Assembly: GCF_900638025.1 (NCBI RefSeq)
Contig: NZ_LR134481.1
Span: forward strand, 1,054,001-1,118,000
Length of the DNA: 64,000 nt
Direction of reading: 5' to 3'
Source: Haemophilus parainfluenzae
Lineage (GTDB): Bacteria; Pseudomonadota; Gammaproteobacteria; Enterobacterales; Pasteurellaceae
Shown here: positions 28,393 through 37,554 of the stretch, in pieces
Numbering within the stretch: position 1 is the stretch's first letter
How the letters are laid out: each line of letters starts with the position of its first letter
The notes under the pieces: model-generated
Told to the model about the DNA's origin: nothing
The model's database searches: none
The model's input: the letters and a program-made list of their open reading frames with translations, nothing else
Made by a program: the position numbers and the translations under genes

Positions 28393-29133
28393 ATGGCAGG
28401 CCATAGTAAGTGGGCAAATATTAAACACCGTAAAGCCGCACAAGATGCGCAACGCGGTAAAATTTTTACAAAATTAATTCGTGAATTAGTGACTGCTGCA
28501 AAAATTGGTGGCGGTGATGTAAGTGCTAACCCGCGTCTACGTGCGGCAGTAGATAAAGCCTTATCGAGCAATATGACTCGCGATACCATTAACCGTGCGA
28601 TTGAACGCGGTGTGGGTGGTGGTGATGACACCAATATGGAAACAAGAATTTACGAAGGTTATGGTCCGGGTGGAACTGCTGTGATGGTTGAGTGTCTAAG
28701 TGACAACGCAAACCGAACCATCTCACAGGTTCGCCCAAGTTTCACTAAATGTGGTGGTAACTTAGGAACTGAAGGTTCAGTGGGCTACTTATTCAGCAAA
28801 AAAGGCTTGATTTTAATTAGCCAAGGTGAAGAAGATGCGTTAATGGAGGCGGCAATTGAAGCTGGTGCGGATGATGTTCAACCACAAGATGATGGTTCAT
28901 TCGAAATCTATACTGCGTGGGAAGATTTAGGTTCTGTGCGCGATGCAATCGAAGCAGCAGGATTTAAAATTGATAACGCAGAAGTGACAATGATTCCATC
29001 AACAACGGTTGATCTTGATCTTGAAACTGCGCCTAAATTGTTGCGTTTAATTGACATGTTAGAAGACTGTGACGATGTACAAAACGTATATCATAACGGT
29101 GAAATTAGTGATGAAGTTGCAGCTCAGCTGTAA
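28393..29133 (+). CDS. yebC: YebC/PmpR-family transcriptional or translational regulator
   Basis: Conserved 246-residue protein of the YebC family, beginning [18 protein letters not shown]. The E. coli member is reported to act as a regulator, and related proteins help ribosomes through difficult peptide sequences. The whole length is typical, including G-Y-G-P-G-G-T-A and the acidic C-terminus. An AAGGAA SD precedes the ATG. It lies upstream of a lipoprotein gene inserted before ruvC. Confidence 0.94.
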   Translation: MAGHSKWANIKHRKAAQDAQRGKIFTKLIRELVTAAKIGGGDVSANPRLRAAVDKALSSNMTRDTINRAIERGVGGGDDTNMETRIYEGYGPGGTAVMVECLSDNANRTISQVRPSFTKCGGNLGTEGSVGYLFSKKGLILISQGEEDALMEAAIEAGADDVQPQDDGSFEIYTAWEDLGSVRDAIEAAGFKIDNAEVTMIPSTTVDLDLETAPKLLRLIDMLEDCDDVQNVYHNGEISDEVAAQL

Positions 29134-29150
29134 TTTTAAGGAGACTTATA

Positions 29151-29585
29151 ATGAAATTTGCTAAAGTATTACCAGCAATGGCCGCTCTTGTTGTTTTATC
29201 TGCGTGCGCAAGCGATGCACCAAAAATGGAAAACAAAGCGGAACAAATGGCAACCCCTACTGTAATGGATAAAACAGTCGTTTATACCTGTAACAAGAAA
29301 ACGGTAACTGCAGTTTATCAATTCGAAAACCAAGAGCCAACAGCAGCAATGGTGATGGTGGGTAACAAAGTTATCGCGAAAGATTTCGCTCGTGATGCAG
29401 CTCAAAAAGACTTCACTTCATTTACTTCAGGCAAATATGTTTGGAACGTAGATAGTGGTTTAACTTTAGATAAATTTGATTCTGTTGTGCCAGTAAATCT
29501 TTTAATCAAAGGCAAAACAGCAGATAAAATTGTTGTGAAAAACTGTGATGTAGATGCAAAAGCAACTGCAAAAGCAAATCAATAA
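29151..29585 (+). CDS. Small lipoprotein, MliC-like features
   Basis: A 144-residue lipoprotein. The signal peptide ends in the lipobox L-S-A-C with the lipidated Cys at residue 19. The mature part has two Cys (Y-T-C-N near residue 47 and K-N-C-D near 132) and the pattern Y-x-C-x-x-x-T-V-x-A-x-Y ... S-G-K-Y-V-W. This recalls the MliC C-type lysozyme-inhibitor fold, but the match is weak, so it may be another Pasteurellaceae surface lipoprotein. It sits 17 bases after yebC and ends at a strong terminator before ruvC. Confidence 0.72.
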   Translation: MKFAKVLPAMAALVVLSACASDAPKMENKAEQMATPTVMDKTVVYTCNKKTVTAVYQFENQEPTAAMVMVGNKVIAKDFARDAAQKDFTSFTSGKYVWNVDSGLTLDKFDSVVPVNLLIKGKTADKIVVKNCDVDAKATAKANQ

Positions 29586-29596
29586 TTAACGCTAAA

Positions 29597-29627
29597 AAAC
29601 GGCCGGCATTGACCGGCCGTTTATTTT
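29597..29627 (+). terminator. Terminator between the lipoprotein gene and ruvC
   Basis: AAACGGCCGG and CCGGCCGTTT form a very stable GC-rich stem around CATTGA, followed by a T-rich run. ruvC starts only 10 bases later. Confidence 0.85.
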
Positions 29628-29636
29628 TGAAAATTT

Positions 29637-30209
29637 ATGAGTATTATTTTAGGTATTGATCCTGGTTCTCGTGTAACGGGCTATGGTGTGATTAGACAAA
29701 ATGGCCGCCATTTAGAATATCTCGGCAGTGGAGCAATCCGCACGCAGGTAGAGGATTTACCTACACGCTTAAAACGAATTTATGCTGGCGTGACAGAAAT
29801 CATCACACAATTTCAGCCTGATATGTTTGCCATTGAACAAGTGTTTATGGCTAAAAATGCGGATTCAGCGTTAAAACTGGGGCAAGCACGTGGTACGGCG
29901 ATTGTGGCTGCAGTGAACCATGATTTACCTGTATTTGAATATGCGGCTCGTTTGGTGAAGCAGACTGTCGTAGGGATTGGTTCTGCAGATAAAGTTCAAG
30001 TACAAGATATGGTGACACGAATTTTGAAGCTCTCAGATAAACCACAAGCCGATGCGGCAGATGCTTTAGCTATTGCCATCACTCATGCTCATACCATTCA
30101 ACATTCCTTGCATATAGCTAGCTCGGTCAAAACCACAGAAATACACGAAAAAATGACCGCACTTTTAAGAACAAGGTACAGCCGAGGCCGATTTAGATTA
30201 AAAATTTAA
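29637..30209 (+). CDS. ruvC: Crossover junction endodeoxyribonuclease RuvC
   Basis: Holliday junction resolvase. The 190-residue product has the catalytic acidic residues in [14 protein letters not shown] (Asp7), A-I-E-Q-V-F (Glu near 66) and [12 protein letters not shown] (Asp pair near 140). It is somewhat longer than E. coli RuvC (173) through the C-terminal tail, which contains an uptake sequence. It is first of the ruvC-ruvA-ruvB cluster. Confidence 0.95.
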   Translation: MSIILGIDPGSRVTGYGVIRQNGRHLEYLGSGAIRTQVEDLPTRLKRIYAGVTEIITQFQPDMFAIEQVFMAKNADSALKLGQARGTAIVAAVNHDLPVFEYAARLVKQTVVGIGSADKVQVQDMVTRILKLSDKPQADAADALAIAITHAHTIQHSLHIASSVKTTEIHEKMTALLRTRYSRGRFRLKI

Positions 30210-30267
30210 CTGGATTAATATCCAGTTTTATTTTATGCTATGCAAAATTTTTTTACATGAAAATCTT

Positions 30268-30879
30268 ATGATCGGTCGTTTAAAAGGCATCCTATTAGAA
30301 AAACAACCTCCTGAAATTTTGCTTGATGTACAAGGCGTCGGTTACGAATTATTGTTACCAATGACCAGTTTTTATGACTTACCTGAAATCGGGCAAGAAA
30401 CTACTTTATTTACCCATCTTGTTGTGCGTGAAGATGCTCATCTTCTTTTTGGATTTGCCCAAAAAACTGACCGCACTTTATTCCGTGAATTAATTAAAAC
30501 CAATGGTGTTGGCCCTAAATTGGCACTTGCGATTTTATCTGCAATGTCAGTAGAGCAGTTTGCTTACGCTATTGAGCGAGAAGAACTGTCAAAATTAGTT
30601 AAAATTCCTGGTGTGGGCAAGAAAACGGCTGAACGTTTATTAGTAGAGTTAAAAGGGAAGTTTAAGGATGTTCGTCAAAGTGATTTCTTTGTGGAGAGCA
30701 AACATATTCCGTCAACGTCAGAATTGCGCCAGGCTGAGAGCTCAGCTGATGAAGCGGTTGCTGCATTGGTTGCATTAGGCTATAAACCAAGCGATGCTGA
30801 AAAAATGGTGAAAAAAGTCGCTAAAGCGGATTTAAGCAGTGAGCAATTAATTCGTGAAGCCTTAAAAGCCGCATTATAA
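30268..30879 (+). CDS. ruvA: Holliday junction branch migration protein RuvA
   Basis: Tetrameric protein that binds four-way junctions and recruits RuvB. The start at 30268 gives M-I-G-R-L-K-G and 203 residues, the same length as in E. coli; an upstream in-frame ATG at 30235 would add an atypical extension. The OB-fold N-domain, the helix-hairpin-helix motifs ([18 protein letters not shown]) and the C-terminal RuvB-interacting helices are all visible. Confidence 0.95.
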   Translation: MIGRLKGILLEKQPPEILLDVQGVGYELLLPMTSFYDLPEIGQETTLFTHLVVREDAHLLFGFAQKTDRTLFRELIKTNGVGPKLALAILSAMSVEQFAYAIEREELSKLVKIPGVGKKTAERLLVELKGKFKDVRQSDFFVESKHIPSTSELRQAESSADEAVAALVALGYKPSDAEKMVKKVAKADLSSEQLIREALKAAL

Positions 30880-30892
30880 AGAATAAGCAGAT

Positions 30893-31900
30893 ATGATTGA
30901 AGCAGATAGAATTATTAGCAGTCAGGCAAAGATGGATGAAGATGTCATCGATCGTGCGATTCGTCCAAAGCTTTTAGCTGACTATGTGGGACAGCCACAA
31001 GTGCGAGAGCAGATGGATATTTTTATTAAGGCGGCAAAATTGCGTCAAGATGCCTTAGATCATCTTTTGATCTTCGGTCCTCCTGGCTTAGGAAAAACGA
31101 CGCTAGCTAATATTGTGGCGAATGAAATGGGCGTGAATATTCGTACCACATCAGGTCCTGTTCTTGAAAAAGCTGGAGATTTAGCGGCAATGCTGACAAA
31201 TCTTGAACCCCATGATGTGTTGTTTATTGATGAAATTCACCGTCTTTCCCCTGCGATTGAAGAAGTGCTTTATCCAGCAATGGAAGATTATCAGCTGGAT
31301 ATTATGATCGGTGAAGGCCCTGCTGCACGCTCAATTAAATTGGATTTGCCACCTTTCACATTAATTGGTGCAACAACTCGAGCGGGTTCGTTAACTTCAC
31401 CATTACGCGATCGTTTTGGTATTGTTCAGCGTTTAGAATTTTATTCAGTTGAAGATTTAACTTCTATTGTGACAAGAAGTGCCTCTTGCTTAAATCTAGA
31501 ATTAGAAGATAAAGCCGCTTTTGAAGTGGCGCGTCGTTCACGTGGTACTCCTCGTATTGCAAACCGTTTATTGCGTCGAGTTCGAGATTTTGCTGATGTG
31601 CGTAATAATGGCATTATTTCGGCAGACATTGCGAAACAAGCGCTTTCAATGTTAGATGTAGATGATGCGGGCTTTGATTATTTAGATAGAAAATTACTTA
31701 CCGCTGTAATTGAACGTTTTGATGGTGGGCCAGTTGGGTTAGATAACTTGGCAGCAGCAATAGGTGAAGAGCGAGACACTATCGAGGATGTTTTAGAACC
31801 TTACTTGATTCAACAGGGATTCTTACAGCGTACGCCTCGAGGCCGAATTGCGACTTCCTTAACTTATCGACACTTCGGACTTCAGAAACCCTTAGAATAA
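30893..31900 (+). CDS. ruvB: Holliday junction branch migration ATPase RuvB
   Basis: AAA+ motor that drives branch migration with RuvA. The 335 residues contain Walker [10 protein letters not shown], Walker B F-I-D-E-I-H-R, sensor 1 G-A-T-T-R-A-G, and the C-terminal winged helix (R-T-P-R-G-R-I-A-T). It begins 13 bases after ruvA and ends at a bidirectional terminator shared with the convergent downstream gene. Confidence 0.96.
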   Translation: MIEADRIISSQAKMDEDVIDRAIRPKLLADYVGQPQVREQMDIFIKAAKLRQDALDHLLIFGPPGLGKTTLANIVANEMGVNIRTTSGPVLEKAGDLAAMLTNLEPHDVLFIDEIHRLSPAIEEVLYPAMEDYQLDIMIGEGPAARSIKLDLPPFTLIGATTRAGSLTSPLRDRFGIVQRLEFYSVEDLTSIVTRSASCLNLELEDKAAFEVARRSRGTPRIANRLLRRVRDFADVRNNGIISADIAKQALSMLDVDDAGFDYLDRKLLTAVIERFDGGPVGLDNLAAAIGEERDTIEDVLEPYLIQQGFLQRTPRGRIATSLTYRHFGLQKPLE

Positions 31901-31910
31901 GAGATATAAA

Positions 31911-31946
31911 AAAGGACATATTGATATCAATATGTCCTTTCTTTTT
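31911..31946. terminator. Bidirectional terminator after ruvB
   Basis: AAAGGACATATTGA and TCAATATGTCCTTT pair around a 2-base loop, with A and T runs outside. It serves ruvB on the plus strand and the small secreted protein gene on the minus strand. Confidence 0.85.
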
Positions 31947-31955
31947 GAAATCAGC

Positions 31956-32267
31956 TTAGTTAGTTCCTTCAGTATAGTTCTTCATGCTATTTAATCTTGC
32001 TAAACCCACATCACAGCTTTTTTGTTGAGTCGCTAATTCCATTTCAAGAATTTGCTGTTTGCTTTGATTAAGTTTACTTTTGATTTTACCGACTTGAGTA
32101 TGAGTGCCAGGCTGTTTTTCTGCTTGAGCAATCAAATTTTCTGTTTCTTTAAATAACTGTAAACATTGCTGTGGAAATACAGCTTTACTTTCTGCTATAG
32201 GCGCTGCAGTAGCAGATAATGCAATAGAACCAAAAAGAGCGGTCAATATTTTATAAATTTTTTTCAT
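31956..32267 (-). CDS. Small secreted protein (DUF5339-like)
   Basis: A 103-residue exported protein. The start at 32267 (M-K-K-I-Y-K-I-L) has an AGGA site; a longer in-frame start at 32342 would add a non-signal extension. The signal peptide likely ends after A-T-A-A. The mature part is helical and charged, with two Cys (C-L-Q-L-F-K-E-T and K-S-C-D-V-G) that could form a disulfide. It resembles short Pasteurellaceae periplasmic proteins grouped as DUF5339; the assignment is from memory and the function unknown. Confidence 0.6.
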   Translation of the reverse strand: MKKIYKILTALFGSIALSATAAPIAESKAVFPQQCLQLFKETENLIAQAEKQPGTHTQVGKIKSKLNQSKQQILEMELATQQKSCDVGLARLNSMKNYTEGTN

Positions 32268-32711
32268 TGTTAATCCTAACAAAAGACTTTTACAGAGTGC
32301 TTTTCTGGGAAAATACCAAAATTTTACAATATTGTCTAGCATTTCTTAGATAAGTTGGGTTTTCTAATTAAATACAACGGCTGAGATAGGCAAAAAGACA
32401 TCATATTCTATATAGATCAATTTTGATAGCTTTACATAGAATGGGGTATTTTGTAATTTATATCAAAAATGTGATCAAACTAACAATTTTTGCTATTTTT
32501 TATCCTTATAAATAGTAGTAGAATAGACGCCAGTTCTGAGTGTTTACATTATAATTAGGTAAAGCTCTTTTTTTCTAAAGAAAAGGGCGATTATCGTGTA
32601 AATAGTTCAAGCTTGCTTGACGCATTGTGTTGAGTCTTTAGGGGTGGTTATTTTAGGTTATCCTTGGTAATCATAAAGTGAAAATCTTGTAGATTTATAC
32701 AAGGAGTTGAG
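32268..32711 (+). other. Gene-free region upstream of cydA
   Basis: No gene is supported in these 444 bases. The region is AT-rich and must hold the promoters of the small secreted protein (leftward) and of cydAB (rightward). An imperfect hairpin CTTTTTTTCT/AGAAAAGGG lies near 32567-32590. Sequences resembling half-sites of FNR/ArcA (ATCAA, TTGAT, GTTTACATT) occur, but none is a convincing full site. The cydA SD is AAGGAG just before 32712. Confidence 0.5.
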
Positions 32712-34277
32712 ATGTTAGACGTTGTTGATCTCTCACGCTTGCAGTTTGCATTAACTGCGTTATATCACTTCATTTTTGTACCATTAACATTAGGTTTATC
32801 TTTCGTTCTTGTGATCATGGAAACCATTTATGTTAAAACGGGCAAAGAAGTATATAAAGATATGACAAAATTCTGGGGTAAGTTATTTGGTATTAACTTT
32901 GCTCTAGGGGTGACGACCGGTATTATCATGGAGTTCCAATTCGGGACAAACTGGTCTTATTATTCTCACTATGTAGGTGATATTTTCGGTGCGCCATTAG
33001 CAATCGAAGCATTACTTGCGTTCTTCTTAGAGTCCACTTTCGTGGGGCTATTCTTCTTCGGTTGGGATCGTTTAACTAAAGGTAAACACTTACTCGCAAC
33101 TTACTGCGTAGCCTTTGGTTCGAACCTTTCTGCGATGTGGATTTTAGTGGCAAACGGTTGGATGCAACATCCGGTAGCGGCAGAGTTTAACTTTGAAACC
33201 GTTCGTATGGAAATGACCAGCTTCTTAGATCTTTGGTTAAATCCAGTTGCGCAAAGTAAATTCTTACACACATTAACAGCAGGTTATACAACCGGTGCAA
33301 TGTTTGTATTAGGTATCAGTGCATTCTATTTATTAAAAGGTCGCGATATCGGTTTCGCTAAGCGTTCATTCTCTGTAGCGGCAACTTTTGGTTTTATCGC
33401 TGCATCAGCTGTATTAATTATGGGTGATGAATCAGGTTATGATATCGGTAAAGTACAACCTGTGAAATTGGCTGCAATGGAAGCTGAGTTTGATACTCAT
33501 GCAGCTCCAGCACCATTCCATCCAGTTGCGATTCCAAATACCGCTGAAATGAAAAATGATTTTGCGATTGAAATCCCTTACTTAGGTGGTTTAATTGCAA
33601 CGCGTTCTTTAGACACTGAAATTGTTGGTTTGAAAGACATTCAAGCGAAAAATGAAGGTCGTGTTCGTAACGGTATGGTTGCTTATGATTTATTCACGCA
33701 ATTAAAAGCAGAGAAAAAATCAGCAGGTCAAGTAAATCCAGAAACTAAAGCAAAATTTGATGAAGTCAAAGGTGATTTAGGTTTCGGTTTATTATTAAAA
33801 CGTTACACAGATAAAGTTGTTGATGCAACGGATGAACAAATTAAACAAGCAGCACGTGATACTATTCCAAACGTAGGTCCTAACTTCTGGGCATTCCGTG
33901 GTATGTTAGCAGCAGGCGGTTTAATTATTTTACTTACCTTTGGTGCATTTGTTCAAAATTTACGTAACAAAGTGACTTCTTCTCGCTTATTACTTAAAGC
34001 ATTGCTTTGGGGTATCCCATTGCCAATCTTAGCGATTGAATTTGGTTGGTTCTTAGCTGAATTTGGTCGTCAACCATGGGCGATTTATGAAGTATTACCG
34101 GTAGGTGTGTCTGCCTCTAACTTGAGTGTAGGTGATTTATGGTTCTCTATCGGTTTAATTTGTGTACTTTACTTCTTCTTCATTATTGCGGAAATGTATT
34201 TGATGTTTAAATATGCACGTTTAGGTCCAAGTGCATTGAAAACCGGCAAATACTATTTTGAGCAATCATCTAAATAA
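32712..34277 (+). CDS. cydA: Cytochrome bd ubiquinol oxidase subunit I
   Basis: Catalytic subunit of the high-affinity terminal oxidase, carrying hemes b558, b595 and d and the quinol-binding Q-loop. It reduces O2 with ubiquinol (or menaquinol) and is used at low oxygen. The 521 residues match the long-Q-loop E. coli type. The N-terminal [23 protein letters not shown] with its heme-ligand His, and the G-R-Q-P-W motif late in the protein, are diagnostic. It is first gene of cydA-cydB-cydX-ybgE. Confidence 0.97.
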   Translation: MLDVVDLSRLQFALTALYHFIFVPLTLGLSFVLVIMETIYVKTGKEVYKDMTKFWGKLFGINFALGVTTGIIMEFQFGTNWSYYSHYVGDIFGAPLAIEALLAFFLESTFVGLFFFGWDRLTKGKHLLATYCVAFGSNLSAMWILVANGWMQHPVAAEFNFETVRMEMTSFLDLWLNPVAQSKFLHTLTAGYTTGAMFVLGISAFYLLKGRDIGFAKRSFSVAATFGFIAASAVLIMGDESGYDIGKVQPVKLAAMEAEFDTHAAPAPFHPVAIPNTAEMKNDFAIEIPYLGGLIATRSLDTEIVGLKDIQAKNEGRVRNGMVAYDLFTQLKAEKKSAGQVNPETKAKFDEVKGDLGFGLLLKRYTDKVVDATDEQIKQAARDTIPNVGPNFWAFRGMLAAGGLIILLTFGAFVQNLRNKVTSSRLLLKALLWGIPLPILAIEFGWFLAEFGRQPWAIYEVLPVGVSASNLSVGDLWFSIGLICVLYFFFIIAEMYLMFKYARLGPSALKTGKYYFEQSSK

Positions 34278-34291
34278 GCAGGAGATGGATT

Positions 34292-35431
34292 ATGCTTGAT
34301 TATGAAATTCTACGTATTATTTGGTGGGTGCTAGTTGTTGTATTGCTTATCGGTTTCTCTGTAACAGATGGATTCGATATGGGCGTGACCGCACTTTTAC
34401 CAGTAGCAGGTAAGAAAGAAGTAGAAAAACGAATTATGATTAACTCTATTGCTCCACACTGGGATGGTAACCAAGTTTGGTTATTAACTGCTGGTGGTGC
34501 AATCTTCGCGGCATGGCCGATTGTTTATTCTGTAGCGTTTTCAGGCTTCTATATTGCCTTATTCCTCGTGTTAGCTGCGTTATTCTTCCGTCCAATTGGT
34601 TTTGAATATCGTGCGAAAATTGATAATCCAACATGGCGTGCTGTGTGGGATTGGGGCTTATTTGCGGGTGGTTTTGTACCTGCATTAGTATTCGGTGTAG
34701 CATTTGGTAATTTATTACAAGGTGTCCCATTTGAATTAAATGAGCTTTCACAAGCAACTTATACGGGTTCTTTCTTTGCATTATTAAACCCATTCGCATT
34801 ACTTTGTGGTGTGTTAAGCCTTGCAATGTTAGTGACTCACGGTGCAAACTGGTTACAAATGAAAACCACTGCTGCATTGCGTGATCGTGCAAGAGCGATT
34901 ACACAAATTGGTGCATTAGTAACATTAATTACTTTTATACTTGCAGGTGTGTGGCTTTCATTCAAAGACGGTTATGTGGTGACTAGCACGATTGATCATT
35001 TTGCAGCATCAGCACCAGCTTCAGGTAAGCAAGTAGCAGTTGAAGCAGGTGCATGGTTCAAAAACTTCAATGAAAATCCAGCTTTATGGGCATTCCCAGT
35101 ATTAGCTGTGGTTGGTGCATTATTAAATGTGGTTGCATCTAAAGCAAATCGTTGTGGTTTTGCGTTCTTCTTCTCTGTATTAACCATGGCTGGTGTGATC
35201 ATCACTGCGGCAATATCAATGTTCCCATTTGTAATGCCTTCAAGTACTCATCCAGAACAAAGCTTGTTAATGTGGGATGCAACGTCAAGTGAATTAACAT
35301 TAACCTTAATGTTCTACTTGGCACTAGTATTTGTTACCATCTCATTGCTTTACACCATTTGGTCATACTACAAAATGTTTGGTCGCTTGGATGAAAGCTT
35401 TGTTGAAGACAACAAAAACTCATTATACTAA
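34292..35431 (+). CDS. cydB: Cytochrome bd ubiquinol oxidase subunit II
   Basis: Second membrane subunit of cytochrome bd, 379 residues as in E. coli. Conserved parts are the N-terminal L-R-I-I-W-W-V-L-V-V-V-L-L-I-G-F, T-D-G-F-D-M-G-V, and A-P-H-W-D-G-N-Q-V-W-L. It begins 14 bases after cydA with a GGAG site. An uptake sequence is embedded early in the gene at about 34389. cydX follows 11 bases downstream. Confidence 0.97.
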   Translation: MLDYEILRIIWWVLVVVLLIGFSVTDGFDMGVTALLPVAGKKEVEKRIMINSIAPHWDGNQVWLLTAGGAIFAAWPIVYSVAFSGFYIALFLVLAALFFRPIGFEYRAKIDNPTWRAVWDWGLFAGGFVPALVFGVAFGNLLQGVPFELNELSQATYTGSFFALLNPFALLCGVLSLAMLVTHGANWLQMKTTAALRDRARAITQIGALVTLITFILAGVWLSFKDGYVVTSTIDHFAASAPASGKQVAVEAGAWFKNFNENPALWAFPVLAVVGALLNVVASKANRCGFAFFFSVLTMAGVIITAAISMFPFVMPSSTHPEQSLLMWDATSSELTLTLMFYLALVFVTISLLYTIWSYYKMFGRLDESFVEDNKNSLY

Positions 35432-35442
35432 GGAGAAACAAT

Positions 35443-35541
35443 ATGTTATACGTAATTTGGGTAGTGGGTGTGTTGGCTGCAGTTATGGTGAGTGCTAATT
35501 TAACCATTGGTAAAGAAAAGTCAGGTAAATTTGACGAGTAA
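35443..35541 (+). CDS. cydX: Cytochrome bd small subunit CydX
   Basis: A 32-residue single-span membrane protein, M-L-Y-V-I-W-V-V-G-V-L-A-A-V-M-V-S-A-N then a charged tail. It is required in E. coli for stable heme binding and activity of the bd oxidase. The start is backed by an AAGGAG site directly after the cydB stop. Its stop overlaps the next start as TAATG. Such short genes are often missed. Confidence 0.92.
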   Translation: MLYVIWVVGVLAAVMVSANLTIGKEKSGKFDE

Positions 35542-35831
35542 TGATGATTAATTCACTCTATCAATTAAGTAATAAGGGTTCCTTGCGAACCCTTTCGTTT
35601 ATTTTAGCGTTATTTTTAACTGCGGCTTTCTTTTTAAATTTAAGTCAATTTTCGACCGCACTTCGAACTGCTCATCCTGCTTGGATTCTTGCAATCTTTT
35701 GGGGATTGATTAATTTATGGATCCACGGAATTGGATTTGATATTCGTCGGGCGATATGGCAGCTTGTTTTCTTGCCATTTATTGGTTATTTCACCACAAT
35801 AATCGCTATTTTTCAGCATTGGCTATTATAA
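35541..35831 (+). CDS. ybgE: Cyd operon protein YbgE
   Basis: Small inner-membrane protein of 96 residues with about three hydrophobic segments, found after cydX in many gamma-proteobacteria. The role is unknown; a part in cytochrome bd assembly is suspected from position. The ATG overlaps the cydX stop (TAATG). Conserved W-G-L-I-N-L-W-I-H-G-I-G-F-D-I-R-R is the family hallmark. An uptake sequence lies within the gene. Confidence 0.85.
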   Translation: MMINSLYQLSNKGSLRTLSFILALFLTAAFFLNLSQFSTALRTAHPAWILAIFWGLINLWIHGIGFDIRRAIWQLVFLPFIGYFTTIIAIFQHWLL

Positions 35832-35902
35832 GAATGATAGACAAATATTATTATTTGGATCTTGCACATCTAATTAACAGGTTCTAAAATAAGCGGCTTG
35901 TT

Positions 35903-36331
35903 ATGGCTGATAATTTGAGCATTATTTTGAATAACCAATGTTTTACTTTTCCGATTCGTGTGTATTATGAAGACACGGATGCAGGCGGAGTAGTGTATCA
36001 CGCACGTTACTTACATTTCTTTGAGCGTGCGCGAACTGAATATTTAAGAACGCTTAATTTTTCCCAACAATCATTATTGCAGGAACAACAGTTGGCTTTT
36101 GTGGTTAAAACCATGTCTATTGACTATTGTATTCCAGCAAAATTGGATGATTATCTTATTGCCGAAACTGAAATAACGGCAGTGAAAGGGGCGACAATCC
36201 TTTTTGAACAGCGGTTAGTTCGTGATACGGTGATGTTATCAAAGGCTACTGTTAAGGTAGCCTGTGTTGATCTAGGCAAAATGAAACCTGTCGCAATTCC
36301 TGAAGAATTAAAAGCGGCATTTTTAAAGTAA
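35903..36331 (+). CDS. ybgC: Acyl-CoA thioesterase YbgC (Tol-Pal system associated)
   Basis: Hot-dog-fold thioesterase, 142 residues, with the catalytic segment [16 protein letters not shown] (Asp near residue 24). It acts on short acyl-CoA or acyl carrier protein thioesters and is linked to phospholipid metabolism. It is first gene of the conserved ybgC-tolQ-tolR-tolA-tolB-pal cluster; tolQ starts 20 bases later. Confidence 0.94.
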   Translation: MADNLSIILNNQCFTFPIRVYYEDTDAGGVVYHARYLHFFERARTEYLRTLNFSQQSLLQEQQLAFVVKTMSIDYCIPAKLDDYLIAETEITAVKGATILFEQRLVRDTVMLSKATVKVACVDLGKMKPVAIPEELKAAFLK

Positions 36332-36351
36332 ATAACTTTTCGGAGTATGCA

Positions 36352-37038
36352 ATGACTGCAGAATTGAACTTTTTAGATCTTTTTCTAAAAGCGAGTATTG
36401 TTGTTCAACTTGTAATTGTGATCTTAATTTCGTTCTCAATTATTTCTTGGGCAATCATCATTCAACGTAGCCGTATTTTGACGAGTGCGTTAAAAGAAGC
36501 GAACACTTTTGAAGATCGTTTCTGGTCTGGTGAAGATTTAAATAAACTTTATGATGGTTTATCTAATCGTCGTGAGGTATTAACAGGTAGCGAACAAATT
36601 TTCTTTGTTGGCTTTAAAGAATTCTCTCGCTTAAAACAAGTGAATGCTGATGCCCCAGAAGCAATCATCAAAGGTACGACTCGTGCAATGAACCTTGCGA
36701 TGAATCGTGAAGTAGAATCGCTTGAAAGTCGAGTACCTTTCTTAGCAACAGTGGCTTCCGTAAGTCCATATATCGGTTTATTTGGTACCGTTTGGGGGAT
36801 CATGCACGCATTTATGGCATTAAGTGGTGCGAAACAAGCAACATTACAAATGGTTGCTCCAGGTATCGCAGAAGCCTTGATCGCAACAGCAATCGGTTTG
36901 TTTGCGGCGATTCCAGCTGTAATGGCGTATAACCGTTTAAGCTTACGTGTAAATGCAATTGAACAAAATTATGGTAACTTCATTGATGAATTCACCACAA
37001 TTTTACATCGTCAAGCTTTTGGTAAAGCGCCCCATTAA
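36352..37038 (+). CDS. tolQ: Tol-Pal system proton channel subunit TolQ
   Basis: Inner-membrane subunit (ExbB/MotA-like) that, with TolR, uses the proton gradient to energise TolA for outer membrane constriction at division. The 228 residues match E. coli TolQ (230). Three membrane segments are seen near residues 15-38, 133-155 and 167-190. The conserved [15 protein letters not shown] precedes the second. Confidence 0.96.
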   Translation: MTAELNFLDLFLKASIVVQLVIVILISFSIISWAIIIQRSRILTSALKEANTFEDRFWSGEDLNKLYDGLSNRREVLTGSEQIFFVGFKEFSRLKQVNADAPEAIIKGTTRAMNLAMNREVESLESRVPFLATVASVSPYIGLFGTVWGIMHAFMALSGAKQATLQMVAPGIAEALIATAIGLFAAIPAVMAYNRLSLRVNAIEQNYGNFIDEFTTILHRQAFGKAPH

Positions 37039-37116
37039 AAATAAATGAAAAATTGACCGCAGTTAATAAATAAAACGAAAAGTGCGGTGGATTTTAGCGA
37101 AGTTTTAGAGGAAATT

Positions 37117-37536
37117 ATGGCTCGTCGTCAGCGTAAAGACATTAAATCTGAAATTAACATCGTGCCATTTCTCGATGTTCTTTTAGTTTTAGTGTTAATT
37201 TTTATGGCAACTGCGCCGATTATCAGTCAGAGCGTTCAAGTGGAACTCCCTGACTCGGTGCAAAGTCAAAATGTATCAAATGAAGATAAAACACCGGTTA
37301 TTTTAGAAGTAGCAGGTATTGGGCAGTATTCGATTTCGATTGGTGGTCAACGCCAAGAAGGTCTTAACGAAGAAATGGTAACCCAATTATCAAAACAAGA
37401 ATTTGATAAAGACAATAACACAATGTTCTTAGTGGGCGGAGCAAAAGATGTACCTTATGAAGAAGTGATTAAAGCACTGAATTTACTACATCTTGCCGGC
37501 ATTAAGTCTGTGGGTTTAATGACCAACCCAATTTAA
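37117..37536 (+). CDS. tolR: Tol-Pal system protein TolR
   Basis: ExbD-like partner of TolQ, anchored by one N-terminal helix with the conserved channel Asp in I-V-P-F-L-D-V-L-L-V-L-V-L-I-F. The ATG at 37117 (M-A-R-R-Q-R-K-D-I) with upstream GAGGAA gives 139 residues, the usual size. A GTG at 37087 in frame lies inside an uptake sequence (37078-37090) and is unlikely to be used. The periplasmic domain ends in the typical G-I-K-S-V-G-L-M-T. Confidence 0.95.
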   Translation: MARRQRKDIKSEINIVPFLDVLLVLVLIFMATAPIISQSVQVELPDSVQSQNVSNEDKTPVILEVAGIGQYSISIGGQRQEGLNEEMVTQLSKQEFDKDNNTMFLVGGAKDVPYEEVIKALNLLHLAGIKSVGLMTNPI

Positions 37537-37554
37537 GAATAAGTAGGTAAAACT

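Noticed and set aside
32400..32640. FNR or ArcA sites ahead of cydA
   Set aside because: Half-site-like bits (ATCAA, TTGAT, GTTTACATT) are present, but none has the spacing or completeness of a real site, so no call was made.
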